A model generated the notes under the pieces. It worked only from the letters and a program-made list of their open reading frames with translations. It was not told where the DNA came from and did no database searches. Positions 7,615 to 13,563 of a stretch of DNA of 13,631 nucleotides are shown here, one piece after another (positions within the stretch are counted from its first letter, which is position 1; every line of letters starts with the position of its first letter). Position numbers and translations under genes: made by a program. The stretch lies in NCBI GenBank assembly GCA_027063105.1, contig JAMOSL010000064.1, positions 1 to 13,631 of the forward strand, in the 5' to 3' direction. This DNA comes from Campylobacteraceae bacterium. Lineage in GTDB: Bacteria > Campylobacterota > Campylobacteria > Campylobacterales > Sulfurovaceae.

Positions 7615-7847
7615 TATTAAAATTTATTGCTTTTACGCTTGTTGGTCTAGTAATTTACAAATTTGTTACTGGAAGATTGCCATTTTTAACAAATCTAAAC
7701 AAGAAAAAGATTAACAAAGATGACGAGAAGAAAATCGAAGAGGATACTCTAGTTGAATGTACAAAATGTGGAACTTTTGTAACATATAAAGAGAGTATTA
7801 TTGTAAAAGGAAAAGTCTATTGCTCAAAAGAGTGTGCAGGATTCTAA
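7611..7847 (+). CDS. PP0621-like small membrane-anchored four-cysteine protein
   Basis: A 78-residue protein with one N-terminal membrane helix (residues 2-19, ILKFIAFTLVGLVIYKFV), a basic/acidic linker (KKKINKDDEKKIEED) and a C-terminal cysteine module: ECTKCGTFV (Cys50, Cys53) and VYCSKECAGF (Cys71, Cys75). The spacing suggests a TRASH/zinc-ribbon-like metal site on the cytoplasmic or periplasmic face. The layout matches the short PP0621 family, whose function is not known. It starts with an ATGA overlap on rsmG and is followed immediately (0 bases) by the next gene. Confidence 0.8.
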   Translation: MILKFIAFTLVGLVIYKFVTGRLPFLTNLNKKKINKDDEKKIEEDTLVECTKCGTFVTYKESIIVKGKVYCSKECAGF

Positions 7848-8243
7848 ATGAAAATAATAGGGCATAAGTGGATAGAGAGTCCAATATTTAAAATTATAAA
7901 TAATATAGAGGATATAAATAAAACTCTAGCAAAAGATATATTGCTATTTAATGATTTAGATAAAAATATTAAGATAATTAAATATTCAAATATAAATAAT
8001 CTTCCTTATGCAATCAGAGTTAAAGATATTAAAGAGGCAATATTATCTCATAATCTAAATGCCTCTTATATTTTAGTATTACCAGAAATGGCAAAAGAGA
8101 TACAAGATATAGCACAAAATTATCTATTTGATACTCTTGTTTTAGTAGAAATAAATAATGAAAAAGAGATAGAATATTATGCTAAACTAGGAATTGATGG
8201 AATTATTTTTTCAAACTCTATTAAATTACCTAACTCTTCTTAA
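7848..8243 (+). CDS. Hypothetical protein, 131 aa, last gene of the luxS-rsmG string
   Basis: Family not recognised. It starts MKIIGHKWIESPIFKIINNI directly at the stop of the preceding gene. The body alternates short strands and helices: KDILLFNDL, IKIIKYSNI, LPYAIRVKDIKEAIL, ASYILVLPEMAKEIQDIAQ, FDTLVLVEI, then YYAKLGIDGIIFSNSI. The last part reads like the final beta-alpha units of a TIM-barrel or flavodoxin-like protein, but no catalytic motif is visible. It is Ile/Asn/Lys-rich, as are its neighbours. Its last 26 codons (from about 8165) recur at 9907-9984, beyond the accessory patch, so this gene marks the left edge of a duplication. On the opposite strand its 3' end also contains a remnant of the cytochrome gene's tail. 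Confidence 0.75.
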   Translation: MKIIGHKWIESPIFKIINNIEDINKTLAKDILLFNDLDKNIKIIKYSNINNLPYAIRVKDIKEAILSHNLNASYILVLPEMAKEIQDIAQNYLFDTLVLVEINNEKEIEYYAKLGIDGIIFSNSIKLPNSS

Positions 8244-8258
8244 TATAATAATAAACCA
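8165..8258. repeat. Left copy of a ~90-bp duplicated junction segment
   Basis: This segment, beginning AGAGATAGAA and ending AATAAACCA, matches 9907-9997 with about eight substitutions and one 3-base indel. On the plus strand it encodes the end of the 131-aa protein (YAKLGIDGIIFSNSIKLPNSS then stop). On the minus strand it encodes WFIIILRRVR then stop, which corresponds to the C-terminal WFIVLRRVK of the multihaem cytochrome. Similarity stops abruptly at both edges. Confidence 0.85.
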
Positions 8259-8315
8259 TTCCAAATACTTTTGTATCGTAAAGAGTGATTATTTATCATA
8301 TTGACTAATTAATAA

Positions 8316-8984
8316 TTATAACTTTTCAATAGCATTCTTTACTCCTACATAATTATTAATAAATCCCATTTGAATAAAAGAGATAAGTTTTTTTTCATAA
8401 TCATCTCTTTTGTATAAGTTTAAATAATTAGCATATTCGCTATTCCAAATATTTATACCTTTTTCTTTACATTCTATAATTTGATTTTCAGGAAAGATTT
8501 TACTTCTTAATTTTATAGCCGTTTGAATAAATATTCCAATATTATTTTGACCTACTCTATCTGGTAATTCATTTAAATAATTATTTAATTCTATAAAATC
8601 ATCTCCACCATCATCTCTTTTATTTAATATTTTACTCTGAATAAAAGTATCTATCACTTCATAATGAAAATCAGGATCTAAGTATTCGGCTGTATAAACT
8701 ATAAAGTGTAAATTTGCATAAGTTCTACTTGCTTTACCTTTTTTACCATTATTAAATACTACTTTATCAATAGATATATTCTGATTTCTTGCAATTATCT
8801 CTATAAAATTCTTTGTTTTTGTACTCTTTAAAAAAGTTGTTATATTTACAGAAGAGAATCCTTTTTCTATTCTGTATTTTAACCCTAGTTTAAATAGAGC
8901 AGTTAGATCGCCTAGTGCTGTTTTATGTAAAAAGTTAATATTGCCTTTTTTAAAAGCAATATTCATAAGTTGATTTGTTTTCAT
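8316..8984 (-). CDS. KilA-N domain protein
   Basis: A 222-residue protein with a KilA-N domain, a DNA-binding fold shared by phages, large DNA viruses and mobile regions of bacteria. It starts MKTNQLMNIAFKKGNINF, then LHKTALGDLTALFKLGLKYR (19-38) and the core NITTFLKSTKTKNFIEIIARN (48-68). GKASRTYANLHFIVYTAEYL (83-102) and DPDFHYEVIDTFIQSKIL (103-120) follow, the usual KilA-N end helices. The C-terminal half (from about 125, DDGGDDFIELN) is of unknown role. Start: AGAGG 7 bases upstream of ATG 8984. Two TATAAT boxes and two 24-bp palindromes lie just upstream (9006-9079), suggesting repression, possibly by itself. It sits on the opposite strand to the upstream operon in a patch with a transposase remnant, and a truncated paralogue lies at 9685-9828. 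Length looks complete for the short form of this family. Confidence 0.85.
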   Translation of the reverse strand: MKTNQLMNIAFKKGNINFLHKTALGDLTALFKLGLKYRIEKGFSSVNITTFLKSTKTKNFIEIIARNQNISIDKVVFNNGKKGKASRTYANLHFIVYTAEYLDPDFHYEVIDTFIQSKILNKRDDGGDDFIELNNYLNELPDRVGQNNIGIFIQTAIKLRSKIFPENQIIECKEKGINIWNSEYANYLNLYKRDDYEKKLISFIQMGFINNYVGVKNAIEKL

Positions 8985-9005
8985 TATAGCCTCTAATAGT
9001 GTATT

Positions 9006-9029
9006 ATCCTATTTAATATAGATAGGATT
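9006..9029. repeat. 24-bp imperfect palindrome, copy 1 (possible operator)
   Basis: ATCCT-ATTTAATATA-GATAGGATT. The outer arms ATCCTAT and ATAGGAT are complementary. The same 24-mer, with two changes, recurs exactly 50 bases away at 9056. It lies between the KilA-N promoter and start codon, where a bound protein would block transcription. Confidence 0.7.
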
Positions 9030-9033
9030 TAAT

Positions 9034-9048
9034 ATTATATCTATTATA
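9034..9048 (-). promoter_or_regulatory. Candidate promoter of the KilA-N gene
   Basis: Two TATAAT hexamers, at 9048-9043 and 9039-9034 read on the minus strand, lie between the two 24-bp palindromes. Transcription would start around 9022-9036 and reach the KilA-N ATG at 8984. Confidence 0.5.
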
Positions 9049-9055
9049 ACTTAAA

Positions 9056-9079
9056 ATCCTACCTAATATAGATAGGATT
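9056..9079. repeat. 24-bp imperfect palindrome, copy 2 (possible operator)
   Basis: ATCCT-ACCTAATATA-GATAGGATT, identical to copy 1 except for two bases. It lies upstream of the -10 boxes, so the two copies bracket the promoter. It also falls within the read-through tail of the transposase remnant, which suggests the transposase coding part ended before it. Confidence 0.7.
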
Positions 9080-9605
9080 CCACAAGTTATAAAGCTATTA
9101 AAATCTCCACTTTTATCACTCTTAATAATCATAGAAATAGCCGATTTAGACAAGCTAAGAAAGTTAGCAATCTCAATTTGAGAATAACCATCTTCTGCAT
9201 AAGCCAAAGAGATTACACTATTTCTCTCTTTCTTACTCTGCACATCCATAAAATGATCCTCTAATGATTTAGATTTATTAAGCATAATCATAATCTCTAA
9301 ATAATATTGATTCCTTGACGCATGGATAAAAATCTTTTGAATTAAAAATTATATGGGCCAAAGTAAAAGGATACTCTCCTACCTTTTGAGACAATCTAGC
9401 TTTAATGGGATTATACTCTATATATCGTATCAGCGTATATGGATAAAGCTCTGAAGTAATATATCTTGATTTGTAACGATTTTGCCAAAGGTGACCTATC
9501 CTTTTTGTCTTTTTATTGAAATATTGAGGATAGTTTGCACTAACAAATATCTTAATTACTGATGTTACGCACTTTATATAAATATATAATTATCAACATT
9601 TTAGG

Positions 9606-9622
9606 GTAGGTACAAGACCTAC
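9606..9622. repeat. REP-like hairpin 1
   Basis: GTAGGT-acaag-ACCTAC is a perfect 6-bp stem with a 5-base loop. It begins with the GTAG tetranucleotide that marks REP elements recognised by this class of transposase. It lies next to the broken transposase and 17 bases before a second hairpin, as in a REP doublet. Confidence 0.65.
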
Positions 9623-9624
9623 GG

Positions 9625-9828
9625 CTAATAGACATTATGTAGGGGCAATCCCTTGTGGTTGCCCTTGAATTTCAAAAATAGAGTTGTATTTAAAGGTGCT
9701 TTATCATCTTTGTCTCTTTGTTGATTTCCTAAACGAAATAGATCTGTTAAATTACCCATAGCCGTTTTATGGAATATTTCAAGTGTTCCTTGTGGAAATG
9801 AAACCTGCATTAATTGGTCTGTTTTCAT
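9625..9828 (-). pseudogene. Truncated second KilA-N gene copy
   Basis: ATG 9828 opens MKTDQLMQVSFPQGTLEIFH, then KTAMGNLTDLFRLGNQQRDK and APLNTTLFLKF. This parallels the first ~52 residues of the complete KilA-N protein at 8316-8984 (MKTNQLMNIAF, HKTALGDLTALFKLG, NITTFLK). After LFLKF the frame runs into the REP hairpin (KGNHKGLPLHNVY, stop at 9625), so the rest of the KilA-N domain is gone. The start context (AAAGG, then ATATAATATG) also resembles the intact copy. Some 15 in-frame codons upstream of 9828 exist but are not matched by the paralogue. A stable 67-residue product is unlikely to be functional. Confidence 0.75.
9639..9664. repeat. REP-like hairpin 2
   Basis: GTAG followed by GGGCAA-tcccttgtgg-TTGCCC: a 6-bp GC-rich stem extended by CC/GG inside the loop, led by the GTAG tetranucleotide. 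GGGGCAAyCC...GGTTGCCC hairpins of this sort are frequent dispersed repeats in bacterial genomes. Its G+C is well above its surroundings. It is inserted into the second KilA-N copy and supplies that frame's last codons. Confidence 0.7.
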
Positions 9829-9892
9829 ATTATATGCCTTTAAAGTTAAAAAAATTAAAGTACCGTCTATCAAATTCCCACTTCTAAAACTT

Positions 9893-9909
9893 TCTAAAAC
9901 AATTTTAGA
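9893..9909. repeat. Short perfect inverted repeat at the patch boundary
   Basis: TCTAAAA-caa-TTTTAGA: a 7-bp stem with a 3-base loop, sitting exactly where similarity to the left junction copy begins (9907). It could be a chance AT-rich hairpin or a trace of the event that created the boundary. Confidence 0.4.
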
Positions 9910-9997
9910 GATAGAAGATTATGCTAAACTAAAAATTGATGGAGTTATTTTTTCAAACTCCATTAAATTACTTAACTCTTCTCAATACAATAAACCA
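9907..9997. repeat. Right copy of the duplicated junction segment
   Basis: Matches 8165-8258. On the plus strand it reads YAKLKIDGVIFSNSIKLLNSS without the stop seen in the left copy, a headless fragment of the 131-aa gene. On the minus strand it is the true C-terminus of the cytochrome (WFIVLRRVK, stop at 9968). Together the two copies bracket the KilA-N/transposase patch. Confidence 0.85.
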
Positions 9998-12346
9998 AAT
10001 AATCAATAACCCAAATGTTATAGGTAGTATTATTTGTATCCATGCACTTAGATTTAAAATCTTATTTAAGATATTATTATGTTCGCTATTATCTATTTTG
10101 ATTCCTGACATTGTGGCAATATGATTCATTGCTGATATTGCTAAATTTCCTTCTGGAATACTTTGATGACAACTTAAGCAGACACCTCTTCTATCTAGTT
10201 TTTCTCTTGTTCTATTATCTAATGCTTGTGATAATTTCCAGTGATTACCAACTGTTTGAACTTGTTTTCCATTTTTATCTATCATAACAGAGTAATCATG
10301 TTTCAAATTTGGGGTTGCTGGTATCTGTTTATCTACATTATGAGCTAAAACTTTACGGTTAGAGTCCATTAAATCAACCATCGTAGTTTTGCTAGGATCA
10401 CTAAAATATCTACCACCATTAATGCCATAGCCCATAGCTTTTTCTGATGTATGACAACTCTCACAAGTTCGACTCTTTTTAGTAATTGTATGTGGTTGAA
10501 CTGGAGACATAGTAATTGCATTGATACCCTCTTCTCCTGCATCTTCAACATTCTTAATTTTAAAAATATGATTTTGGTATAAAGTATTTCCCTCTTTACC
10601 AATAACCGTAAGAGTTACTTGACAACCTGGAATAGTAGGCGATATTCTACCTTCTCCATTTTGACTTAGTGCTGGGTCTTCCCATCTTAAATAACTTCTG
10701 GTCTCTGTTACTTGTCCATCAACTAAATAATCTTTTAAATTTGTCATCTCTGCAGTTTTACCATTAACATGATGTTTTGACGCTAAAAGATAATCTGGAT
10801 TCTGTTTTCCTCCTGAATAATCTATCTTTACATGACAACCATAACATTGTGGAGCCCAAGTAGCATGACAAGTGTAACATTCTAGTTTATCTGTATGAGC
10901 TTTAATATTATCCATCGCGACTAAGCCCTCTTTAGAAATTTTATTCTCTTCTTTTAAAAGTTTTAATGGTTTCAACTCTATATCTTTACCAGAAGACAAA
11001 TGCATAATAATCTTATTGCCTTTTCTAACAGCCTTTGTTAATGGATTACCTCTCGCTGATAATAAAAATCCATCTCCTTTATCTTTTGGGATTGACCCAT
11101 CTTTTAAATATTCAGCTAAAGTTTTTGTCGTACCTCGCTCTTTTCCTGTTTTAGGAGTTGTTGCAAACTCATCACTATATCCTAATGGTAATTCCCAAGG
11201 ATATTTTTTAGTTGTACCATGACAATCCTGACACTCAATCTCAACAGCACCTAAATTTGCACCTCTAAAAAAACCATCACCATGCATATCATTTGATGTA
11301 TGACAATCTTGACACAACATACCTTTTGTATAATGAATATCTTCTGTTAAGTGTAAATATCTTTTTGTATGAAGTTTTGGTTGCCCATTACCTTTTTCAT
11401 CAAATGTAGCTTGATAACCACTCTCCATTAGTCCTTGATAAGATACACCTATTCTTTTACCTCTATTATGACAAGTTGTACAAGTTTCTACAGGAATACC
11501 ACTATAAGTAATATCATGTACTTTTACTTTAACATCTCTTGATGATTGAATAGAGTGAACTAAGAGATGTCCATTTTCTATTTTTGAGATAGATTTATCT
11601 CCTCCTTCATATAATCCTGAATTTGAATATGGAATATGACAAGCACTACAACCAGTACCTCGATAATCACCTCTTCTGTTTCTTCCCTTTCCACCTGTAT
11701 GACATCTTAAACACTCTTGACGAAGATATGTAAATACAGATAATGATGGGTCTTTCTCTACCTCATCAGCTGTTGGTGCAGGTGGTAACTCTTTTGTAGT
11801 AATTAAAAATCCTTGAGGTTCTACTTTCGCTAATTTTTCCATATAATCTTTATATGCTTTAGTTCCCAATCTTTCATCGGATTGTACAGATTTTCCACCA
11901 AAATTAGTAAATGTATGCTGATATTTCTCTTTAGCTCCAAATCCCCATAAAGCACCATGAATTTTACCTTGTTCTGTAGCCATAAGATTATTCTCTTGAG
12001 CTAATACCTGTTTTGGATGACATACTCCACAAGTGTTTTCATTTATCCATGGACTAGCAGGATATGGATAAAAAGCCTTTGGTCCTTTATTAGATTTAAA
12101 ATAATCTATTGTTCCACTATGAGATAACTTTTTAGTAGACTCACTAGGATTACCTCCATGACATACTACACAATCATTACCTTTAATACCTGCCTCATCA
12201 GCCATTTTAAAAATAGCTTTCATCATACCACTTTCATGGTCTCGTATTTTTTCTATACCTTTGTGACACTCTATACAACTATTATTAGATTCATTTGCTA
12301 ATAAAAAAGATAGAACAAAACTTAATATCAATATTAATCTTTGCAT
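9968..12346 (-). CDS. Membrane-anchored dodecahaem c-type cytochrome
   Basis: A 792-residue periplasmic electron-transfer protein. It begins with a signal peptide (MQRLILILSFVLSFLLA, cut near residue 17). Twelve CXXCH haem-binding sites follow: CIECH (24), CVVCH (59), CGVCH (106), CLRCH (212), CSACH, CTTCH, CQDCH, CQDCH, CYTCH, CYGCH, CESCH and CLSCH (723). Sites 4-5 and 9-10 are closely paired. The C-terminal helix (about 768-787, with ITFGLLIIWFIVL) ending RRVK should anchor it in the inner membrane with the tail inside. No cofactor-binding domain other than haem is seen, so it may pass electrons from the quinone pool or act as a reductase. I do not recognise a named enzyme (not the NrfA, Hao or Otr pattern). 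The start has AAGGA 8 bases upstream. It stands alone, convergent to the luxS string and divergent from plsY. Confidence 0.93.
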   Translation of the reverse strand: MQRLILILSFVLSFLLANESNNSCIECHKGIEKIRDHESGMMKAIFKMADEAGIKGNDCVVCHGGNPSESTKKLSHSGTIDYFKSNKGPKAFYPYPASPWINENTCGVCHPKQVLAQENNLMATEQGKIHGALWGFGAKEKYQHTFTNFGGKSVQSDERLGTKAYKDYMEKLAKVEPQGFLITTKELPPAPTADEVEKDPSLSVFTYLRQECLRCHTGGKGRNRRGDYRGTGCSACHIPYSNSGLYEGGDKSISKIENGHLLVHSIQSSRDVKVKVHDITYSGIPVETCTTCHNRGKRIGVSYQGLMESGYQATFDEKGNGQPKLHTKRYLHLTEDIHYTKGMLCQDCHTSNDMHGDGFFRGANLGAVEIECQDCHGTTKKYPWELPLGYSDEFATTPKTGKERGTTKTLAEYLKDGSIPKDKGDGFLLSARGNPLTKAVRKGNKIIMHLSSGKDIELKPLKLLKEENKISKEGLVAMDNIKAHTDKLECYTCHATWAPQCYGCHVKIDYSGGKQNPDYLLASKHHVNGKTAEMTNLKDYLVDGQVTETRSYLRWEDPALSQNGEGRISPTIPGCQVTLTVIGKEGNTLYQNHIFKIKNVEDAGEEGINAITMSPVQPHTITKKSRTCESCHTSEKAMGYGINGGRYFSDPSKTTMVDLMDSNRKVLAHNVDKQIPATPNLKHDYSVMIDKNGKQVQTVGNHWKLSQALDNRTREKLDRRGVCLSCHQSIPEGNLAISAMNHIATMSGIKIDNSEHNNILNKILNLSAWIQIILPITFGLLIIWFIVLRRVK

Positions 12347-12371
12347 TATGTTTTTCCTTATATTTTAAGAT

Positions 12372-12377
12372 TTTATA
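12372..12377 (-). promoter_or_regulatory. Possible -10 element for the cytochrome gene
   Basis: TATAAA read on the minus strand, about 26 bases upstream of the cytochrome ATG (12346) and before its AAGGA ribosome binding site (12359-12355). The region is very AT-rich, so the exact box is uncertain. Confidence 0.3.
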
Positions 12378-12429
12378 TTTTATCATCTTTTGGGTTTAAA
12401 GCTTTTTAGATAAAATAACACTAACTTAA

Positions 12430-12435
12430 TATAAT
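12430..12435 (+). promoter_or_regulatory. Candidate -10 element for plsY-folB
   Basis: TATAAT at 12430-12435 would start transcription near 12442. That leaves almost no leader for ATG 12445 but about 12 bases for the in-frame ATG 12454, which also has GGA 5 bases upstream. This favours 12454 as the real start if this promoter is used. Confidence 0.45.
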
Positions 12436-12444
12436 GGATTTAAA

Positions 12445-13068
12445 ATGGATTTTATGACTACAAACTTATATCTCTATCTAGCAGTATATCTCATATCTGG
12501 GATTCCTTTTGGATATATTCTTGCTAAAATATTTGCTGGTGTGGATATTAAAAATGAAGGTAGTGGAAATATTGGAGCTACAAATGTTCTAAGAGTTGTA
12601 AAAGAGAAAGATGAATCACTTGCTAAAAAGCTAGGTGCAATAACTCTATTTCTTGATGCATCAAAAGGTGTTATTGTTTTATTAGTTGCTATGTATCTTG
12701 AAGTAAACGACTCGGTACTTTGGACCATTGCTGTTTTAGCTGTTGTAGGTCACTGTTTCTCGGTATTTTTAATGCTTGAAGGTGGAAAAGGTGTTGCCAC
12801 TGGATTTGGTGTATTAGCTATTATGATGCCCATACCTGCACTAATCGCTATTATAGTTTGGGCTATTGCTAGTAAAGGTCTTAAAATATCCTCTCTATCA
12901 TCTTTAATTGCACTATGTGCATTTATCATTGCTAGTTATATGATGTATCCAATAGTAGAAGGCATAGGTTCACACTCACCAATATGGATTATTGCTATGA
13001 TTATTACATATAAGCATACTCCAAATATAGTAAGATTATTTAATAAAGAAGAGAGTGCTGTTGCATGA
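12445..13068 (+). CDS. plsY: Glycerol-3-phosphate acyltransferase PlsY
   Basis: An inner-membrane enzyme that transfers the acyl group from acyl-phosphate to glycerol-3-phosphate, making lysophosphatidate in phospholipid synthesis. It has 207 residues and several hydrophobic helices. The family's conserved loops are present: SGIPFGYILAK (18-28), GSGNIGATNVLRVV (39-52) and GHCFSVFLMLEGGKGVATG (102-120), in which the GGKGVATG loop is involved in substrate binding. LDASKGVIVLL (70-80) is also typical. ATG 12445 gives MDFMTTNLYLYL; homologues usually start just before the first helix, so Met4 (12454) may be the true start. folB overlaps the 3' end by 4 bases, so the two are coupled. It is divergent from the cytochrome gene with a shared 98-base upstream region. 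Confidence 0.95.
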   Translation: MDFMTTNLYLYLAVYLISGIPFGYILAKIFAGVDIKNEGSGNIGATNVLRVVKEKDESLAKKLGAITLFLDASKGVIVLLVAMYLEVNDSVLWTIAVLAVVGHCFSVFLMLEGGKGVATGFGVLAIMMPIPALIAIIVWAIASKGLKISSLSSLIALCAFIIASYMMYPIVEGIGSHSPIWIIAMIITYKHTPNIVRLFNKEESAVA

Positions 13069-13391
13069 CGATTGAGATAGAAGCTCTGGAGTTTAATACA
13101 ATTATTGGGCTTCTTGATTTTGAAAGAATAACCCCACAAAAAGTTAGAGTTGATTTAGAGTTAGATTACAACTATACAAACAAAAACTTTATAAACTATG
13201 CAGATTTGGTAATTATCATCAAAAATAATATAATTACTAAAAAGTATGAACTCTTAGAAGATGCTTTAATTGACTTAGAAAAAGAAATAATAAAAACTTA
13301 TAAAAATATAGAGAGACTAAAAATCAAAATTACTAAACCTGATATTTTAGATGATTGCATAGTAAGTTTAAGTAGGTCAGTTTATCAATAA
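13065..13391 (+). CDS. folB: Dihydroneopterin aldolase
   Basis: Converts 7,8-dihydroneopterin to 6-hydroxymethyl-7,8-dihydropterin and glycolaldehyde in folate synthesis; it is a cytosolic oligomer of the tunnelling fold. It is 108 residues, slightly short for the family (about 115-125). Seen: MTIEIEALEFNTIIGLLDFE (1-20; the usual FxxxIGxxxxE start, with Glu20 in the position of the family's conserved Glu22), VRVDLELDY (27-35), YELLEDALIDLEKEI (61-75) and the KITKPDIL strand (88-95). It overlaps plsY by ATGA (13065-13068). The FolB motifs are weak outside the N-terminus, so I rate the family as likely rather than certain. Confidence 0.8.
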   Translation: MTIEIEALEFNTIIGLLDFERITPQKVRVDLELDYNYTNKNFINYADLVIIIKNNIITKKYELLEDALIDLEKEIIKTYKNIERLKIKITKPDILDDCIVSLSRSVYQ

Positions 13392-13507
13392 TATAATAAA
13401 TTGACGTACACCCTTGTCGTTGAAATTAGCTTTTTCTGCTATATCATTTATTGTACTTGCTATTGTTATCATTTTATGCTTCTTTAAATTGTATTTATTA
13501 GAGTAAG

Positions 13508-13544
13508 ATTATAGCAATTCTCATTTAGAGAATTAAGCTATAAT
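13508..13544. repeat. Long hairpin with an embedded -10-like box
   Basis: ATTATAGC-AATTCTC, loop ATTTA, GAGAATT-(AA)-GCTATAAT: a 15-bp stem with a 2-base bulge. There is no T-run, so it is not a typical intrinsic terminator. The right arm contains TATAAT (13539-13544), which could serve a plus-strand gene starting at 13564; the dyad could then be an operator. Confidence 0.55.
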
Positions 13545-13563
13545 ATGCTATATATATTGAATC

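Larger units (their letters stand above)
9013..9570 (-). pseudogene. Decayed REP-associated (Y1/IS200-like) transposase
   Basis: The upstream segment (about 9570 down to 9280, minus) translates as SANYPQYFNKKTKRIGHLWQ, then NRYKSRYITSELYPYTLIRY, then IEYNPIKARLSQKVGEYPFT. This is the second half of a Y1_Tnp domain (GHLWQxRYKS and YIEYNPxKA are the hallmarks). It ends at a stop at about 9278, while the C-terminal part continues in another frame from about 9291 (LNKSKSLEDHFMDVQSKKER). That part has a helix-turn-helix GYSQIEIANFLSLSKSAISM typical of the C-terminus of these proteins. So there is a frameshift near 9275-9300. The N-terminal third with the His-hydrophobic-His metal motif is missing, cut off by a stop at 9590-9592. 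The enzyme cannot be active. The last ~25 codons to 9013 are read-through through a palindrome rather than transposase. Confidence 0.85.

Noticed and set aside
8244..8315. Intrinsic terminator between the convergent 131-aa and KilA-N genes.
   Set aside because: The region is AT-rich with several weak complementary stretches but no stable GC-containing stem followed by a T-run on either strand.
9006..9079. Short CRISPR-like array.
   Set aside because: Only two repeat units of 24 bp, imperfect, with no third unit and no cas genes; the placement around a promoter fits operators better.
8165..9997. Composite transposon or IS with target-site duplication.
   Set aside because: The flanking repeats are ~90 bp, diverged, and consist of host gene ends; there are no terminal inverted repeats and the only transposase is a decayed RAYT, which does not make target duplications of this type.
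9936..10124. Plus-strand 62-codon open frame.
   Set aside because: It lies across the junction repeat and antisense to the C-terminus of the cytochrome, with no start signals or protein resemblance; it is a shadow frame.
10369..10602. Minus-strand 77-codon frame inside the cytochrome gene.
   Set aside because: It is an out-of-frame reading of the cytochrome coding sequence, which has clear haem motifs in its own frame.
13377..13472. Minus-strand 31-codon frame MITIASTINDIAEKANFNDK then GVRQFIILLIN, which recalls the STINDIAEQTN part of methyl-accepting chemotaxis proteins.
   Set aside because: Too short, with no following LALNAAIEAARAG segment and no promoter or ribosome binding site. The likeness may be chance; at best it is a small gene fragment.
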